Shown here: positions 1-8,655 of the stretch, one piece after another
Layout: each line of letters begins with the position of its first letter
Position numbering within the stretch: position 1 is the stretch's first letter
Source: Chthoniobacter flavus
GTDB taxonomy: Bacteria > Verrucomicrobiota > Verrucomicrobiia > Chthoniobacterales > CAKUMP01
Length of the DNA stretch: 35,268 nt
Assembly (NCBI GenBank): GCA_020718605.1
Contig: DYRR01000004.1
Location: 1 to 35,268 of the forward strand
Reading direction: 5' to 3'
Notes under the pieces: generated by a model
The model's database searches: none
What the model saw: only the letters and a program-made list of their open reading frames with translations
What the model was told of the DNA's origin: nothing
Translations under genes and position numbers: made by a program

Positions 1-2
1 CC

Positions 3-92
3 TACATCCGCGCCTTCCACAGGATTTTCCGCTGTCCGCCCCAGGAATACCGCAGGGCACGCCTCGACGAGACCGGTAAACGCGAAAGATAA
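3..92 (+). CDS. AraC-family transcriptional regulator, C-terminal fragment (runs off the left edge)
   Basis: Reading from base 3, the frame gives 29 residues ending at TAA, including FHRIFRCPPQEYRRARL. This is the typical last helix-turn-helix region of AraC/XylS regulators (F-x-R-x-F-G-x-x-P-x-x-Y-R). Only the extreme C-terminus lies in the window, so ligand and targets cannot be judged. It was too short for the ORF track. The family match is by motif only and is fairly secure; whether the full gene is intact cannot be seen. Confidence 0.7.
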   Translation, partial: YIRAFHRIFRCPPQEYRRARLDETGKRER

Positions 93-114
93 AAGGTGCC
101 GGGCCTGCAATCCC

Positions 115-136
115 CCTCTCCCTCCCGCGCGAGAGG
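115..136. repeat. GC-rich hairpin between the AraC-type gene and the hsdM remnant
   Basis: Arms cctctc and gagagg enclose a C/G-rich loop (ctccctcccgcgc region), 23 bp after the regulator stop. No T-run follows, so an intrinsic terminator is not supported. It looks like a dispersed palindromic repeat of the kind common between genes in such genomes. Confidence 0.4.
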
Positions 137-155
137 GCGAGGAAAAGTTCTCCAT

Positions 156-861
156 ATGAAAAAGATCAACCAATCCGAAATCAACGACGTCGCGTGGCGC
201 GCCTGCGACACTTTCCGGGGCGTCGTCGATGCCGAAAATTATCGGAACTACATCCTCGTGATGCTCTTCTGGAAATACATGTCCGACTGGCAAAGCTGCT
301 CGCGCCGAAGAAGGCTCAGACCATCTGCGACCCCTCCTGCGGCTCCGGCTCCTTGCTCATCAAAGTCGGCCGTCAGGCCGATGAGCGGGACTTCGCCCTC
401 TTCGGCCAGGAGATGAATGGCACCACCCATGCCCTCTGCCGCATGAACATGTTCCTGCACGGCATGGACAACTTCCGCATCGAGTGGGGAGACACCCTGC
501 GGAATCCCCGCCTCACCGAGCACGACCAGATCATGAGGAAAATTTACTGGAGGCCGTCATCGGCCTGTCGGCCAATCTCTTCTTCGGCACCGGCATCCCC
601 GCCGCCATTCTGATCTTCAATAAAGCCCGGACCACGGGCGATGTTCTCTTCATCGACGCCTCCCGTGAGTATAGGGAGGCCAAGAACCAGAACATCCTCA
701 CCGACGAGCACGTCCAGAAGATCGTGAGCACCTACGCGGCCTTCCAGATCGTGGAAAAATACGCCTACCGCGCCATCCCGCAGGAGATCGCCGACAACGA
801 CTTCAACCTCAATATCCCCCGCTACGTCGATACCTTCGAAGAAGAGGCCGAGATTGACCTG
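156..861 (+). pseudogene. hsdM: hsdM remnant: type I restriction-modification DNA methyltransferase with two internal deletions
   Basis: Three HsdM pieces follow each other in three frames. The N-terminal helical part starts MKKINQSEINDVAWRACDT and ends near YMSDW. The next frame resumes at LAKLLAPKKAQTICDPSCGSG, holding the SAM-binding motif DPSCGSGSLL and the conserved FLHGMDN region. A third frame resumes at EENLLEAVIGLSANLFFGTG and runs to NIPRYVDTFEEEAEIDL. Compared with the family, roughly 120-150 codons are missing at the first junction and about 100 or more at the second, including the catalytic NPPF/Y motif. The gene therefore cannot make an active adenine methyltransferase. Conserved codons on both sides of each junction suggest fairly recent deletions; an assembly collapse would look the same. 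Confidence 0.8.
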
Positions 862-1287
862 ATTTCATCTCCTTCGAACGTCTTCGAAAAACTCAAGCGT
901 GTAAACGAACACGGCTCTGAAACATGGTCTGCCCGTGAGTTGGCAAAAATCCTCGAATACTCGGAATTCCGCCACTTCCTGCCTGTCATCGCCAAAGCCA
1001 GGGAAGCCTGTGAGAAGAGCGGACACAAGATCCAGGACCATTTCGAGGAAATGCTCGATATGGTCGAAATCGGCTCCGGTGCCCAGCGCCCGGTGGAGAA
1101 CTGGCTCCTCTCCCGCTACGCCTGCTACCTTGTCATTCAGAATGCGGACCCGTCAAAACCACTCGTTGCTTTGGGGCAGACCTACTTTGCTGTTCAGACC
1201 CGCCGCCAGGAGCTGACCGATGCCGATGCCGTCAAGGAGGAAAAGATGCGCCTCCTGCTGCGGGATGAGATGCTGGGACAAGCGTGA
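862..1287 (+). pseudogene. dinD: dinD remnant (DNA-damage-inducible protein D), fused in frame behind the hsdM remnant
   Basis: The frame that ends HsdM continues without a stop into a DinD-like sequence: WSARELAKILEYSEFRHFLP, EACEKSGHKIQDHFEEMLDM, LSRYACYLVIQNADPSKP and GQTYFAVQTRRQEL, as in Escherichia coli DinD. It stops at LLLRDEM-LGQA, so about half of the usual length (the C-terminal part) is missing. The DinD start codon has been lost at the junction. DinD genes are known passengers of type I restriction loci, often next to hsdM, which supports one ancestral hsdM-dinD-hsdS-hsdR locus. E. coli DinD affects RecA function; this fragment is probably inactive. Confidence 0.75.
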
Positions 1288-1807
1288 CAGGAATCGACCG
1301 GCCAGCCGCAACCCACGAAGTTGGCGTGCTGAAGGTGAGTGCCATTTCACAGGGAAAGTTTAAGAAGTTCGAGCCGGTGTCCGAGGGTGCCCGTCGTCCG
1401 GTGACGCGGTACCTGAGCCGTGCCCTGCTAAAGAGCATCCGCCATACCGAGTTGCACGACTTGCGGAATCCGTTCCCAGAGGTCCTGAACGATTTGTCCT
1501 GTGACGACTACTACGGCGTGGTGGCCGAGCTGCACGATGCGCTGGAGCTTTACAGCAGCCTCGAAGGCAAGTTCGACGCTGAAGATCTGGAAGACACGAT
1601 TAATCGCCCACATCCTTTTATGAGGCGGTTTTCAACGACAGCGTCCTGAACAATCCGTTTGTGCCGGCCGGCGTGGCCCCTGTGGACGCGCAGCACCTGC
1701 GCGAGGTGGCCCACGCGACGCCGGTCCAGCAGGGCCGGGGCGGCAACATCATCCACGTCAACTTTTCCGACGAAAAGGAGCCCGCCGCAAAGGCGGTCGG
1801 AGAATAG
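1284..1807 (+). pseudogene. hsdS and hsdR fragments plus an unidentified tail (end of the collapsed type I RM locus)
   Basis: A short piece (about 1311-1368) reads EVGVLKVSAISQGKF, like the start of an HsdS target-recognition domain. The same frame continues into RALLKSIRHTELHDLRNPFP and EVLNDLSCDDYYGVVAELHD (about 1420-1605), typical of the C-terminal half of HsdR. After a frame change near 1610 an open stretch of about 65 codons (YEAVFNDSVLNNPF to KAVGE, stop 1805-1807) has no family I recognise. A full hsdS plus hsdR needs over 4 kb, so this is a scar, not a gene. The ATG at 1284 overlaps the dinD stop only by chance of the junction. Confidence 0.6.
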
Positions 1808-1819
1808 CGGATACCCCTG

Positions 1820-2425
1820 TCAGGCCAGGGCCTTCAAGGCCAGGCGGACGAGGTCTTCGCTGGCGACGGTCGGGTCGGCCTGTGCGGCGGCGGATTTTAC
1901 GGCTTTGTGTGCTTCCACCTGTTTGTAGCCCAGGGAGATGAGCGCCAGTACGGCGTCGTTGATGTGCCGGTCGGCTTCACTCGGGGCATGGGCGGCACTG
2001 GCGGCCTCCCACGCGGCGGCCACCCCCACTTTGTCCTTGAGCTCCAGCACGACGCGTTCTGCGGTCTTTTTTCCGAGCCCGCTTATTTTGGAAAGGGACG
2101 CGACATCGGAATCCACCACGCATCCTTTGAAGCGGGTGACGGTCATGCCGCTGAGCACGGCCAGGGCGAGTTTGGGACCGACGCCGCTCACATGGTTGAC
2201 GAGCAGGCGGAACAGGTCGCGTTCCTCGGTCGAGGCAAATCCGTAGAGGATGTGGGCGTCCTCGCGCACGGCGAGATGGGTGAGGAGCTTGACCTGGCCG
2301 CCCGGCGCGGGCAGTTTGTCGAACGTGGAAAGCGGGATCAGCACCCGATAACCGATGCCGCCGACCTGCACCACCACCTGGGTGGGCCATGCTTCCGCCA
2401 GAATACCGTCGAGAAACGCGATCAT
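1820..2425 (-). CDS. ruvA: Holliday junction DNA helicase subunit RuvA
   Basis: 201 residues, the usual RuvA length. RuvA binds four-way DNA junctions as a tetramer and loads the RuvB motor for branch migration in recombinational repair. The OB-fold domain (about 1-64, MIAFLDGILAEAWPTQVVVQ), the tandem helix-hairpin-helix region (about 65-140, with VSGVGPKLALAVLSG and ISGLGKKTAERVVLELKDK) and the flexible C-terminal three-helix domain that contacts RuvB (about 150-201) are all present. The start at MIAFLDG matches the family; the track ORF is extended upstream by a fake N-terminus read antisense to the divergent gene. ruvB and ruvC are not in the window. It ends 12 bp from the RM scar. Confidence 0.97.
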   Translation of the reverse strand: MIAFLDGILAEAWPTQVVVQVGGIGYRVLIPLSTFDKLPAPGGQVKLLTHLAVREDAHILYGFASTEERDLFRLLVNHVSGVGPKLALAVLSGMTVTRFKGCVVDSDVASLSKISGLGKKTAERVVLELKDKVGVAAAWEAASAAHAPSEADRHINDAVLALISLGYKQVEAHKAVKSAAAQADPTVASEDLVRLALKALA

Positions 2426-2454
2426 TTGACGCACCATGTCCGAAACAATAAAAA
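2426..2454 (+). promoter_or_regulatory. Predicted sigma-70-type promoter for the secreted-protein/phosphatase pair
   Basis: TTGACG (2426-2431), a 17-bp spacer and TAAAAA (2449-2454). It starts at the first base outside ruvA. Transcription would begin near 2461, downstream of the ATG at 2436, which favours the GTG at 2469 as the start of the next gene. Confidence 0.5.
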
Positions 2455-2468
2455 ACATCAATCGCGCA

Positions 2469-3116
2469 GTGCGCCCCTCGGGGCGGCTTCGGGCACGTCT
2501 CCTTGTTGCCTGTGTTCTGCTGGTTGTGCGCATGGATGCGCGGGCCCAGCAACCCAGGGTGGAAATCCCAACCTGGCTGGACCCCGACCGCTGGTGTCTG
2601 CAAATGCAGCCCGGATTCCTGCGCCCGCCGGTCTTTCGAAAAATCCCCGGCGCCAAAACCACGGTGGTCGCGGCCGGCACCCTGGGAAGTGAAGGCGGGC
2701 CGCGGGACCTTGCGGCGGCGGAGTTCCGCACTCTTGGAGTGGATTGGGCCGGTTTTTCAGCGCGGGCGGGTGTCAATGCCGATGCGTTGCTGGCACAGAT
2801 CGAGCCGGAATTTTTCCGGGACAAACACGGTTCCATCACGCACGCCCGGCTCCAATCCGACAAACCCTTTGCGGCATTGGTGGTGTTTGCGCCCGGATTC
2901 GGCCGGCGGTTTGAGGACACTCTGGGTCCCGATCCGCTCGTGGCGGTGCCCAACCGGTCCACCGTGTTTGTGTTTCCCAGGCTTGCGGGACCGCACGAGG
3001 CATTCGGGGAGACCGTACTGTCGTTGTATAAAAACTCGGCCTATCCGGCCAGCCTGGAAATTTTCGAATGGCAACCAGAAGGCTTGCGGGCGATGGGCAC
3101 TTATGGCGATGATTGA
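2469..3116 (+). CDS. Secreted protein of unknown function
   Basis: 215 residues from GTG 2469 (226 if ATG 2436 is used). The N-terminus RLRARLLVACVLLVV followed by ARAQQ looks like a Sec signal peptide cut after ARA, so the product is probably periplasmic. The mature part is rich in Phe, Pro and Gly, with no motif I recognise. The promoter-like hexamers lie over the ATG at 2436, so I prefer the GTG. The phosphatase follows after 6 bp, so they are probably co-transcribed; a shared role in phosphate-ester metabolism is only a guess. It is divergent from ruvA. Confidence 0.8.
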   Translation: MRPSGRLRARLLVACVLLVVRMDARAQQPRVEIPTWLDPDRWCLQMQPGFLRPPVFRKIPGAKTTVVAAGTLGSEGGPRDLAAAEFRTLGVDWAGFSARAGVNADALLAQIEPEFFRDKHGSITHARLQSDKPFAALVVFAPGFGRRFEDTLGPDPLVAVPNRSTVFVFPRLAGPHEAFGETVLSLYKNSAYPASLEIFEWQPEGLRAMGTYGDD

Positions 3117-3122
3117 GGCTCC

Positions 3123-4421
3123 ATGAAATTTCTATTGTCCGCTCTGGTCCTTCTCGCCACCTGTCCCCTGTGCGCCGGGGCACCGCCCGCCCCGGGCAGC
3201 GTGATTTTCATCCATCCCGACGGAAGCGGTCTGGGAATGTGGAACGCCCTGCGCATCCATCGCCATGGACCGGATGGCATGACCGAATGGGACAAACTCC
3301 CCCGCACCGCCTTCTATCGCGGACATCTCCGGGACAGCCTCGGGGCCACCTCCCATGCCGGCGCCACCATTCATGCCTACGGCGTGAAAGTTCAGCGCGA
3401 TTCCTTCGGCAAGGACGGCAAAAAATCCCTTCAAAGTGCTTCCGGGTTCGACGGAAGTCTCATGCACGAAGCCATCGCGCGCGGTCTGCCGGTGGGCATG
3501 GTGCAGAGCGGGCACCTTGCCGAGCCCGGCACGGCGGCATTCCTGGCCCGGGTGGACCAGCGCAAGGAGGAGCAGGAGATCGTGCGCCAACTCATCGAGA
3601 GCGGGGCCGATGTGATCCTCGGCGGGGGCGAAGTGCTGTTTCTTCCCGAAGGCGTGCCGGGCCGCCATGGAAAACCCGGGGTGCGCGGGGACGGACTCGA
3701 TCTGTTTGCCAGGGCGCGCGAACTCGGATACCGGGTGGTTTTCAACAGGGATGAGCTTGCCGCCCTTCCCGACGATGCCGGCAAAGTGCTGGGCGTCTTC
3801 GCTTCCGGGCACACCTTCAACGACGTTTCCGAGGAGGAACTCGTCCGCTGCGGGCAAGTTCCCTACCCGGCGGAAATGCCCACACTGGCGGAGATGACAA
3901 CCGCCGCGCTGCGGTTGCTGGCCGCCCGGAACAAGCCGTTTTTTCTCGTGGTCGAGGAGGAGGGAACCGACAACTTTGCAAACACCCAGAATGCATCGGG
4001 CACGCTCGAAGCGCTGGCCCGGGCCGATGCCGCCATCGGAGTGGCCCGCGCGTTTGTGGAAAAGCATCCGCGCACCCTCATGGCCACCGCAGCGGACAGC
4101 GACGCCTCGGGTTTCTGTCTTCTCGACGCGGCGTCCTGGCTTGGGACCGCGAAAAAACTTGGCCAGCCGGAAGTGTTGCCCGCCGTCACGGATCTCGGCG
4201 CCCCGTTCGATGGCAGGGCGGGAGCGGGTGGCGAACCGTTCGTATCCGGTCCCGACAAGAACGGGCGGACCTTCCCCTTTGGCATCGCGTGGACGACCGG
4301 ACTGGACAACTTCGGCGCGGTCGTTTCACGCGCCGGGGGTTACCGTTCGGAGGAATGGCCCGTCCATCTCGACAACACCGCCCTGTTCGGCATTTTTCGC
4401 GCGACCCTTTTTGGGGAGTGA
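3123..4421 (+). CDS. Alkaline phosphatase superfamily protein with altered zinc ligands, secreted
   Basis: 432 residues. Signal peptide MKFLLSALVLLATCPLCAGA, so the protein is exported. The fold of PhoA-type phosphatases is visible in order: metal Asp in HPDGSGLG (D33), nucleophile region TSHAGATIHAYGVK (S77 aligned with the catalytic Ser), EEEGTDNFANTQNASGTLE (about 278-295) and TAADSDASG (about 322-330), then WTTGLDNFG (about 390-397). By motif alignment with E. coli PhoA the Asp/Glu ligands D51, E322, D327 and D369 have counterparts, but H331, H370 and H412 fall on N287, S326 and D395. It may therefore bind a different metal or a different ester, or be non-catalytic. It follows the secreted protein by 6 bp. 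Confidence 0.85.
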   Translation: MKFLLSALVLLATCPLCAGAPPAPGSVIFIHPDGSGLGMWNALRIHRHGPDGMTEWDKLPRTAFYRGHLRDSLGATSHAGATIHAYGVKVQRDSFGKDGKKSLQSASGFDGSLMHEAIARGLPVGMVQSGHLAEPGTAAFLARVDQRKEEQEIVRQLIESGADVILGGGEVLFLPEGVPGRHGKPGVRGDGLDLFARARELGYRVVFNRDELAALPDDAGKVLGVFASGHTFNDVSEEELVRCGQVPYPAEMPTLAEMTTAALRLLAARNKPFFLVVEEEGTDNFANTQNASGTLEALARADAAIGVARAFVEKHPRTLMATAADSDASGFCLLDAASWLGTAKKLGQPEVLPAVTDLGAPFDGRAGAGGEPFVSGPDKNGRTFPFGIAWTTGLDNFGAVVSRAGGYRSEEWPVHLDNTALFGIFRATLFGE

Positions 4422-4487
4422 CTTGGCCGCTCCCGCCGTTCCATCTGCGGCGTCTTCCGACACAAACCCCGGATTTTATTCATCAAA

Positions 4488-5453
4488 GTGGCCCCGCTCA
4501 CCCTGCTTTGGATCCTGTTTGCCGTGATTGTCGTCGTGGTGTCGGCCCTCGATCTTTTCGTGATCACCCACCGGCACTCACCGGTCGGGGTGGCATCGGC
4601 GCTGCGATGGACCGGGTTGTGGGTGACAGTGGCGCTGGGTTTCGGGGCGCTCGTCTATCTGCTCCATCCGCGCGGACACGAACTGGCCATGCTCTATGTC
4701 GCGGGCTACCTCACGGAATACTCCCTGTCGGTGGACAACCTTTTCGTGTTCATTCTCATTTTCTCGCTCATGGGAGTTCACGAAGAGGCCCAACCCAAAC
4801 TCATCAAACTCGGGATCTATCTCTCCATTGTCCTGCGCATCCTTTTTATTCTGTTCGGCATCGCGCTCATTCACCAGTTCCACTGGCTGATCTATCTTTT
4901 CGGTCTGCTGCTCATCTGGACCGCCTGGAAAATGCTCGTGGCGGATGAAAACGAGCAGGTCAGGCCCGAGAACAATATTTTCCACAAACTGGCGTCGAAA
5001 TTTCTCCCGATCCACGAAGTCCCACCGGAGAGCCGCCGCCTGGCCATCCGGCACGGGGGCCGCTGGTACGTCACCCCGCTCTTTCTGGTCTTTCTTGTCA
5101 TCGGCAGCACCGACATTCTTTTCGCCCTCGACTCGATCCCGGCGATCATGGGCATCAGTCAGGATCCTTTTGTGGTCCTCACGTCCAACATCTTTGCGGT
5201 GCTCGGGCTCAACTCGTTGTTTTTCGCGCTCCGGGGGGTCATGGGCATGTTCAAGTTCCTCAAGCACGGGGTCAGCGTGATCCTGTTCTTCATCGGGGCA
5301 AAAATGATTGCCGGGGCCTGCCATCCCGTTGAAGAATGGTTCAAGCAGCACGCGTTTGTTTCACTCGTCGTTATTGCAACCGTGCTGATTGTTTCCATCA
5401 TCCTTTCCATCTGGCACACCCGCACCTATCCCACCCCTCCCAATCATGAATAA
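4488..5453 (+). CDS. TerC/Alx family integral membrane protein
   Basis: 321 residues, GTG start, with about 8-9 hydrophobic segments. TerC-family proteins are implicated in metal-ion handling, including manganese export linked to maturation of exported proteins, and in tellurite resistance. Diagnostic acidic membrane motifs are present: EYSLSVDNLFVFILIF (about 78-95) and STDILFALDSIPAI (about 206-220), each with the conserved Asp residues. The length matches the family. No yybP-ykoY-like leader is visible in the 66 bp upstream. Its last 8 bases overlap the oadG start (caatcATGAATAA), so the three genes 4488-6752 are likely one transcript. Assignment to the family is secure; the substrate is not known. 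Confidence 0.92.
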   Translation: MAPLTLLWILFAVIVVVVSALDLFVITHRHSPVGVASALRWTGLWVTVALGFGALVYLLHPRGHELAMLYVAGYLTEYSLSVDNLFVFILIFSLMGVHEEAQPKLIKLGIYLSIVLRILFILFGIALIHQFHWLIYLFGLLLIWTAWKMLVADENEQVRPENNIFHKLASKFLPIHEVPPESRRLAIRHGGRWYVTPLFLVFLVIGSTDILFALDSIPAIMGISQDPFVVLTSNIFAVLGLNSLFFALRGVMGMFKFLKHGVSVILFFIGAKMIAGACHPVEEWFKQHAFVSLVVIATVLIVSIILSIWHTRTYPTPPNHE

Positions 5454-5589
5454 CCTTACATTTGGCCTCACCATGCTGGTCGTCGGCATGGGCGGCACCC
5501 TGGCCACTCTGCTTTTGATCACGGTTTTGATCCGTGTGCTGGTGGCGTGTTTTCCGGTCCGCCCCGAACATCCGGATGGCGGAAAATGA
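5446..5589 (+). CDS. oadG: OadG-like gamma subunit of a Na+-translocating decarboxylase (small membrane protein)
   Basis: 47 residues with a single N-terminal membrane helix (LTMLVVGMGGTLATLLLITV) and a short polar tail, the layout of oxaloacetate decarboxylase gamma subunits. These anchor the biotin-carrying alpha subunit to the beta pump. It starts inside the terC-like gene and its TGA stop overlaps the next ATG (ATGA), so translation is coupled on both sides. It is shorter than typical OadG (about 80 residues) and lacks the His/zinc-binding tail, so the call rests mainly on position before oadB. The upstream start at 5389 in the track would add residues read out of frame through the terC-like gene. 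Confidence 0.75.
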   Translation: MNNLTFGLTMLVVGMGGTLATLLLITVLIRVLVACFPVRPEHPDGGK

Positions 5590-6752
5590 TCGAGACAATG
5601 CTGCAAGCGATGGAGTCCCTGTTTGAGGGCGTCCGGTTTCTGGGCACGCAGGGTCTTCCCAATGTGATCATGATCGCCGTGGCCGGAATCATGTTCTGGC
5701 TCGCGGCCGGAAAGGGCGTCGAGCCGCTTCTCCTGCTGCCGATCGCCTTCGGCTGTCTGCTGGTGAATCTTCCGCTCAGCGAGGTGATGGCCGCCGATGG
5801 CGTGTTGAAAACGCTCTACGATTTCGGGATCGGCAATGAGCTGTTCCCCCTGCTGATTTTTGTCGGCATCGGGTCGATGACCGATTTTACCCCACTCCTG
5901 GCCAACCCGCGCCTGCTGCTGTTCGGCGCGGCCGGTCAGCTCGGGATCTTCATCACGCTCATGCTGGCCCTGGCGCTGGGCTTTTCCAAGGAAGAGGCGG
6001 TATCCGTGGCGGCGATCGGCGCCTGTGACGGGCCGACCGTCATTTACGTGTCCAACATGTTCGCCGGCCTGGACAAAATTCCGACCGCAATGGTCGGGGC
6101 GCTGGCCGTGGCCGCATACTCCTACATGGCACTCGTGCCCGTGATCCAGCCGCCCATCATGCGGCTGCTCACCACGCGCAGGGAGAGGGAGGTGAAGATG
6201 CCCAGCCCGAAGGGTCAGATCTCCCGAACGGCACTCATCGCGTTCCCCATTGTGGTGACGATTCTCACCGGTATCGTGGCTCCCAAGGGGCTTCCTTTGA
6301 TGGGGATGATCATGCTCGGCAACTTCATGAAAATGACCGGGGTGGTTCCCCGGCTCTCGCACGCCGCCGAGAATGAGATCGCCAACATCGCCACCCTTTT
6401 CCTGGGACTGGCCATCGGTGGCACCATGGCGGGGTCGCAGTTTTTGACGCGCGAAACGCTGATGGTGTTCGGGTTGGGGCTGGTCGCGATCACCATCGAC
6501 ACTGTGGGGGGCGTCCTGCTTGGAAAAATCTGGTATCTTCTTTCGGGAGGAAAAGTGAACCCGCTGGTGGGGGCGTCCGGCATTTCGGCATATCCGATGG
6601 CGGCCCGGCTCGTGCAAAGCGAGGGGCAGCGCTGGAACAAGCAGAACTTCCTGCTCATGCACGCCATGGCCGCCAATACCGGCGGCCAGATCGGCTCGGT
6701 GATGGCCGCCGCCATCATGCTTTCGATCCTCAAGGGAATGGGAATCATCTGA
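5586..6752 (+). CDS. oadB: Na+-translocating carboxylate decarboxylase, beta (membrane pump) subunit
   Basis: 388 residues, about 9-11 membrane segments. The OadB/GcdB/MmdB family couples decarboxylation of carboxybiotin to outward Na+ transport. Family signatures seen: [23 protein letters not shown], the core [13 protein letters not shown] containing the functional Asp, and [19 protein letters not shown]. The length fits. Whether the substrate is oxaloacetate, methylmalonyl-CoA or glutaconyl-CoA depends on an alpha/carboxyltransferase subunit that is not in the window; nor is a biotin carrier. It overlaps oadG by ATGA. Confidence 0.93.
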   Translation: MIETMLQAMESLFEGVRFLGTQGLPNVIMIAVAGIMFWLAAGKGVEPLLLLPIAFGCLLVNLPLSEVMAADGVLKTLYDFGIGNELFPLLIFVGIGSMTDFTPLLANPRLLLFGAAGQLGIFITLMLALALGFSKEEAVSVAAIGACDGPTVIYVSNMFAGLDKIPTAMVGALAVAAYSYMALVPVIQPPIMRLLTTRREREVKMPSPKGQISRTALIAFPIVVTILTGIVAPKGLPLMGMIMLGNFMKMTGVVPRLSHAAENEIANIATLFLGLAIGGTMAGSQFLTRETLMVFGLGLVAITIDTVGGVLLGKIWYLLSGGKVNPLVGASGISAYPMAARLVQSEGQRWNKQNFLLMHAMAANTGGQIGSVMAAAIMLSILKGMGII

Positions 6753-6805
6753 GCGCACCCCGCACGGAACACAGGGCCTCCAAAAAAGTCCGGTGCGACT
6801 TCGGC

Positions 6806-6834
6806 TTTTCAAACACGTTTTTCTCTGGTTCAAT
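6806..6834 (+). promoter_or_regulatory. Predicted promoter of ilvD
   Basis: TTTTCA (6806-6811), 17-bp spacer, TTCAAT (6829-6834). The predicted start is about 6 nt before the ATG at 6847, giving an almost leaderless mRNA. Confidence 0.4.
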
Positions 6835-6846
6835 GCGGGTTCTCTC

Positions 6847-8634
6847 ATGAAAAAGAAACCGGCAGCACCCAAACAATCCCCCAAGAAAATCAACCCGGCT
6901 CCCGCCGCCTGGCGCGAGTTTTCCTCGCCCATTGTGGACGGCCCCGACCGGGCGCCCAGCCGGGCAATGCTGTATCCCGTGGGGTTCAACCGGGCCGATT
7001 TCAAAAAACCGCAGGTCGGTATCGCCTCGACCTGGAGCATGGTGACCCCCTGCAACATGCATATCGACAAGCTCGCGCTGGAAAGTGCGGCGGGGGCGGA
7101 TGGGGCCGGCGGCAAGGCGGTGATCTTCAACACGATCACGGTGTCGGACGGCATCTCGATGGGCACGGAAGGCATGAAATACTCGCTCGTCTCGCGCGAG
7201 GTCATCGCGGACTCCATCGAGACGGTGGCCGGTGGCGAGGGATTCGACGGATTGGTCGCCATCGGCGGGTGTGACAAGAATATGCCGGGCAGTCTCATGG
7301 CCATCGCCCGCCTCAACCGCCCCGCAGTGTTTGTCTATGGCGGCACGATTCTTCCGGGCTGTCTTACCGGAGTGATTGCGGGCCAAAAACTCGCAAAAGA
7401 AAAAGAGGACGCACTCCGCAAACGCAAGCTGGACATTGTGTCGGTGTTCGAGGCGGTGGGCGCCCATGCCGCCGGAAAAATCGGCGATGCCGAACTCGCC
7501 GTGATTGAGGAAAACTCCATCCCGGGCGCGGGTTCCTGCGGCGGCATGTACACCGCCAACACCATGGCATCCGCCATTGAGGCGATGGGCATGAGCCTGC
7601 CCGGATCTTCGGCACAGAACGCCATCTCGCCCGAGAAACATGAGGACGCGCGCCGGGCCGGCAGGGCCGTGCTCGCCCTGCTCAAGAAGGGCATCCATCC
7701 GCGGGACATCATGACCCGCGAGGCATTTGAAAACGCCATCACGGTGGTGATTGCCCTGGGCGGATCGACCAACGCCGTGCTGCATTTGCTGGCCATCGCC
7801 CATGCGGCGGAGGTGAGGCTCTCCATCGACGACTTCACCCGGATCGGCCGCCGCGTTCCGGTGTTGTGCGACTTGAAACCCAGCGGACGTTTTTTCATGT
7901 CGGAGATGGTGTCCATCGGCGGGATCCAGCCGCTCATGAAAACCCTGCTCGCCGAAGGGTTGCTGCACGGCGACTGCCTCACCGTGACGGGACGCACGCT
8001 CCGGCAGAATCTCGTCCGGGTGAAACCCTACCCCGCCGGACAGGAAATCGTGCGCCCCTTCCGTGACCCGATCAAGGCCGACAGCCATCTGGTGATTCTC
8101 AAGGGCAACCTGGCTCCGGAAGGTGCCGTGGCAAAAATCTCCGGCAAAGAGGGGCTGCGCTTCCGCGGCAAAGCCCGGGTGTTCAATTCCGAGGAGCTTG
8201 CGATGAAGGCCATTCTCGACGGGATCGTGGTCAAGGGCGACGTGATCGTAATCCGCTACGAGGGCCCCGAAGGCGGTCCCGGCATGCGGGAAATGCTGGG
8301 ACCCACCTCCGCCGTGATGGGCAAAGGCCTCGGCAAGGACGTCGCGCTCATCACCGACGGACGATTCTCGGGCGGCAGCCACGGATTTGTGGTGGGACAC
8401 ATCACCCCCGAGGCATTCTGCGGCGGATTGTTGGCACTCGTGAAAAACGGCGATCCCATCACGATCGACGCGAGCCGGCGCCGCATCGATTTGGATCTGC
8501 CCGCCACCGAGATAAAGAAACGCGCCGCCGCATGGAAGCGACCCGCTCCGCGCTACCGCCGGGGCGTGCTCGCAAAGTTTGCAAAACTCACGCGGTCCGC
8601 CTCCGAGGGCGCCGTCACCGACGCCGGGCTTTGA
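6847..8634 (+). CDS. ilvD: Dihydroxy-acid dehydratase
   Basis: 595 residues. IlvD is a cytoplasmic Fe-S enzyme that dehydrates 2,3-dihydroxy-isovalerate and -methylvalerate in valine/isoleucine synthesis (and so also leucine and pantothenate). Seen: the three cluster cysteines in TPCNMH (about C69), [13 protein letters not shown] (about C142) and [33 protein letters not shown]; and the C-terminal [21 protein letters not shown] start at ATG 6847 ([10 protein letters not shown]); the track start 6793 lies upstream of the predicted promoter. It stands alone: no other ilv gene is nearby. Confidence 0.96.
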   Translation: MKKKPAAPKQSPKKINPAPAAWREFSSPIVDGPDRAPSRAMLYPVGFNRADFKKPQVGIASTWSMVTPCNMHIDKLALESAAGADGAGGKAVIFNTITVSDGISMGTEGMKYSLVSREVIADSIETVAGGEGFDGLVAIGGCDKNMPGSLMAIARLNRPAVFVYGGTILPGCLTGVIAGQKLAKEKEDALRKRKLDIVSVFEAVGAHAAGKIGDAELAVIEENSIPGAGSCGGMYTANTMASAIEAMGMSLPGSSAQNAISPEKHEDARRAGRAVLALLKKGIHPRDIMTREAFENAITVVIALGGSTNAVLHLLAIAHAAEVRLSIDDFTRIGRRVPVLCDLKPSGRFFMSEMVSIGGIQPLMKTLLAEGLLHGDCLTVTGRTLRQNLVRVKPYPAGQEIVRPFRDPIKADSHLVILKGNLAPEGAVAKISGKEGLRFRGKARVFNSEELAMKAILDGIVVKGDVIVIRYEGPEGGPGMREMLGPTSAVMGKGLGKDVALITDGRFSGGSHGFVVGHITPEAFCGGLLALVKNGDPITIDASRRRIDLDLPATEIKKRAAAWKRPAPRYRRGVLAKFAKLTRSASEGAVTDAGL

Positions 8635-8655
8635 GAATTCCCACGGTGCGCGGGT

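Noticed and set aside
4422-4487. Possible riboswitch before the TerC-like gene
   Set aside because: yybP-ykoY manganese riboswitches often precede terC-like genes, but only 66 bp are available and the conserved loops are not present.
5361-7316. 651-codon ORF on the minus strand across oadB and ilvD
   Set aside because: It is antisense to two confident genes; its His/Asp/Gln-rich translation has no domain and follows from the GC-rich third positions of the real genes.
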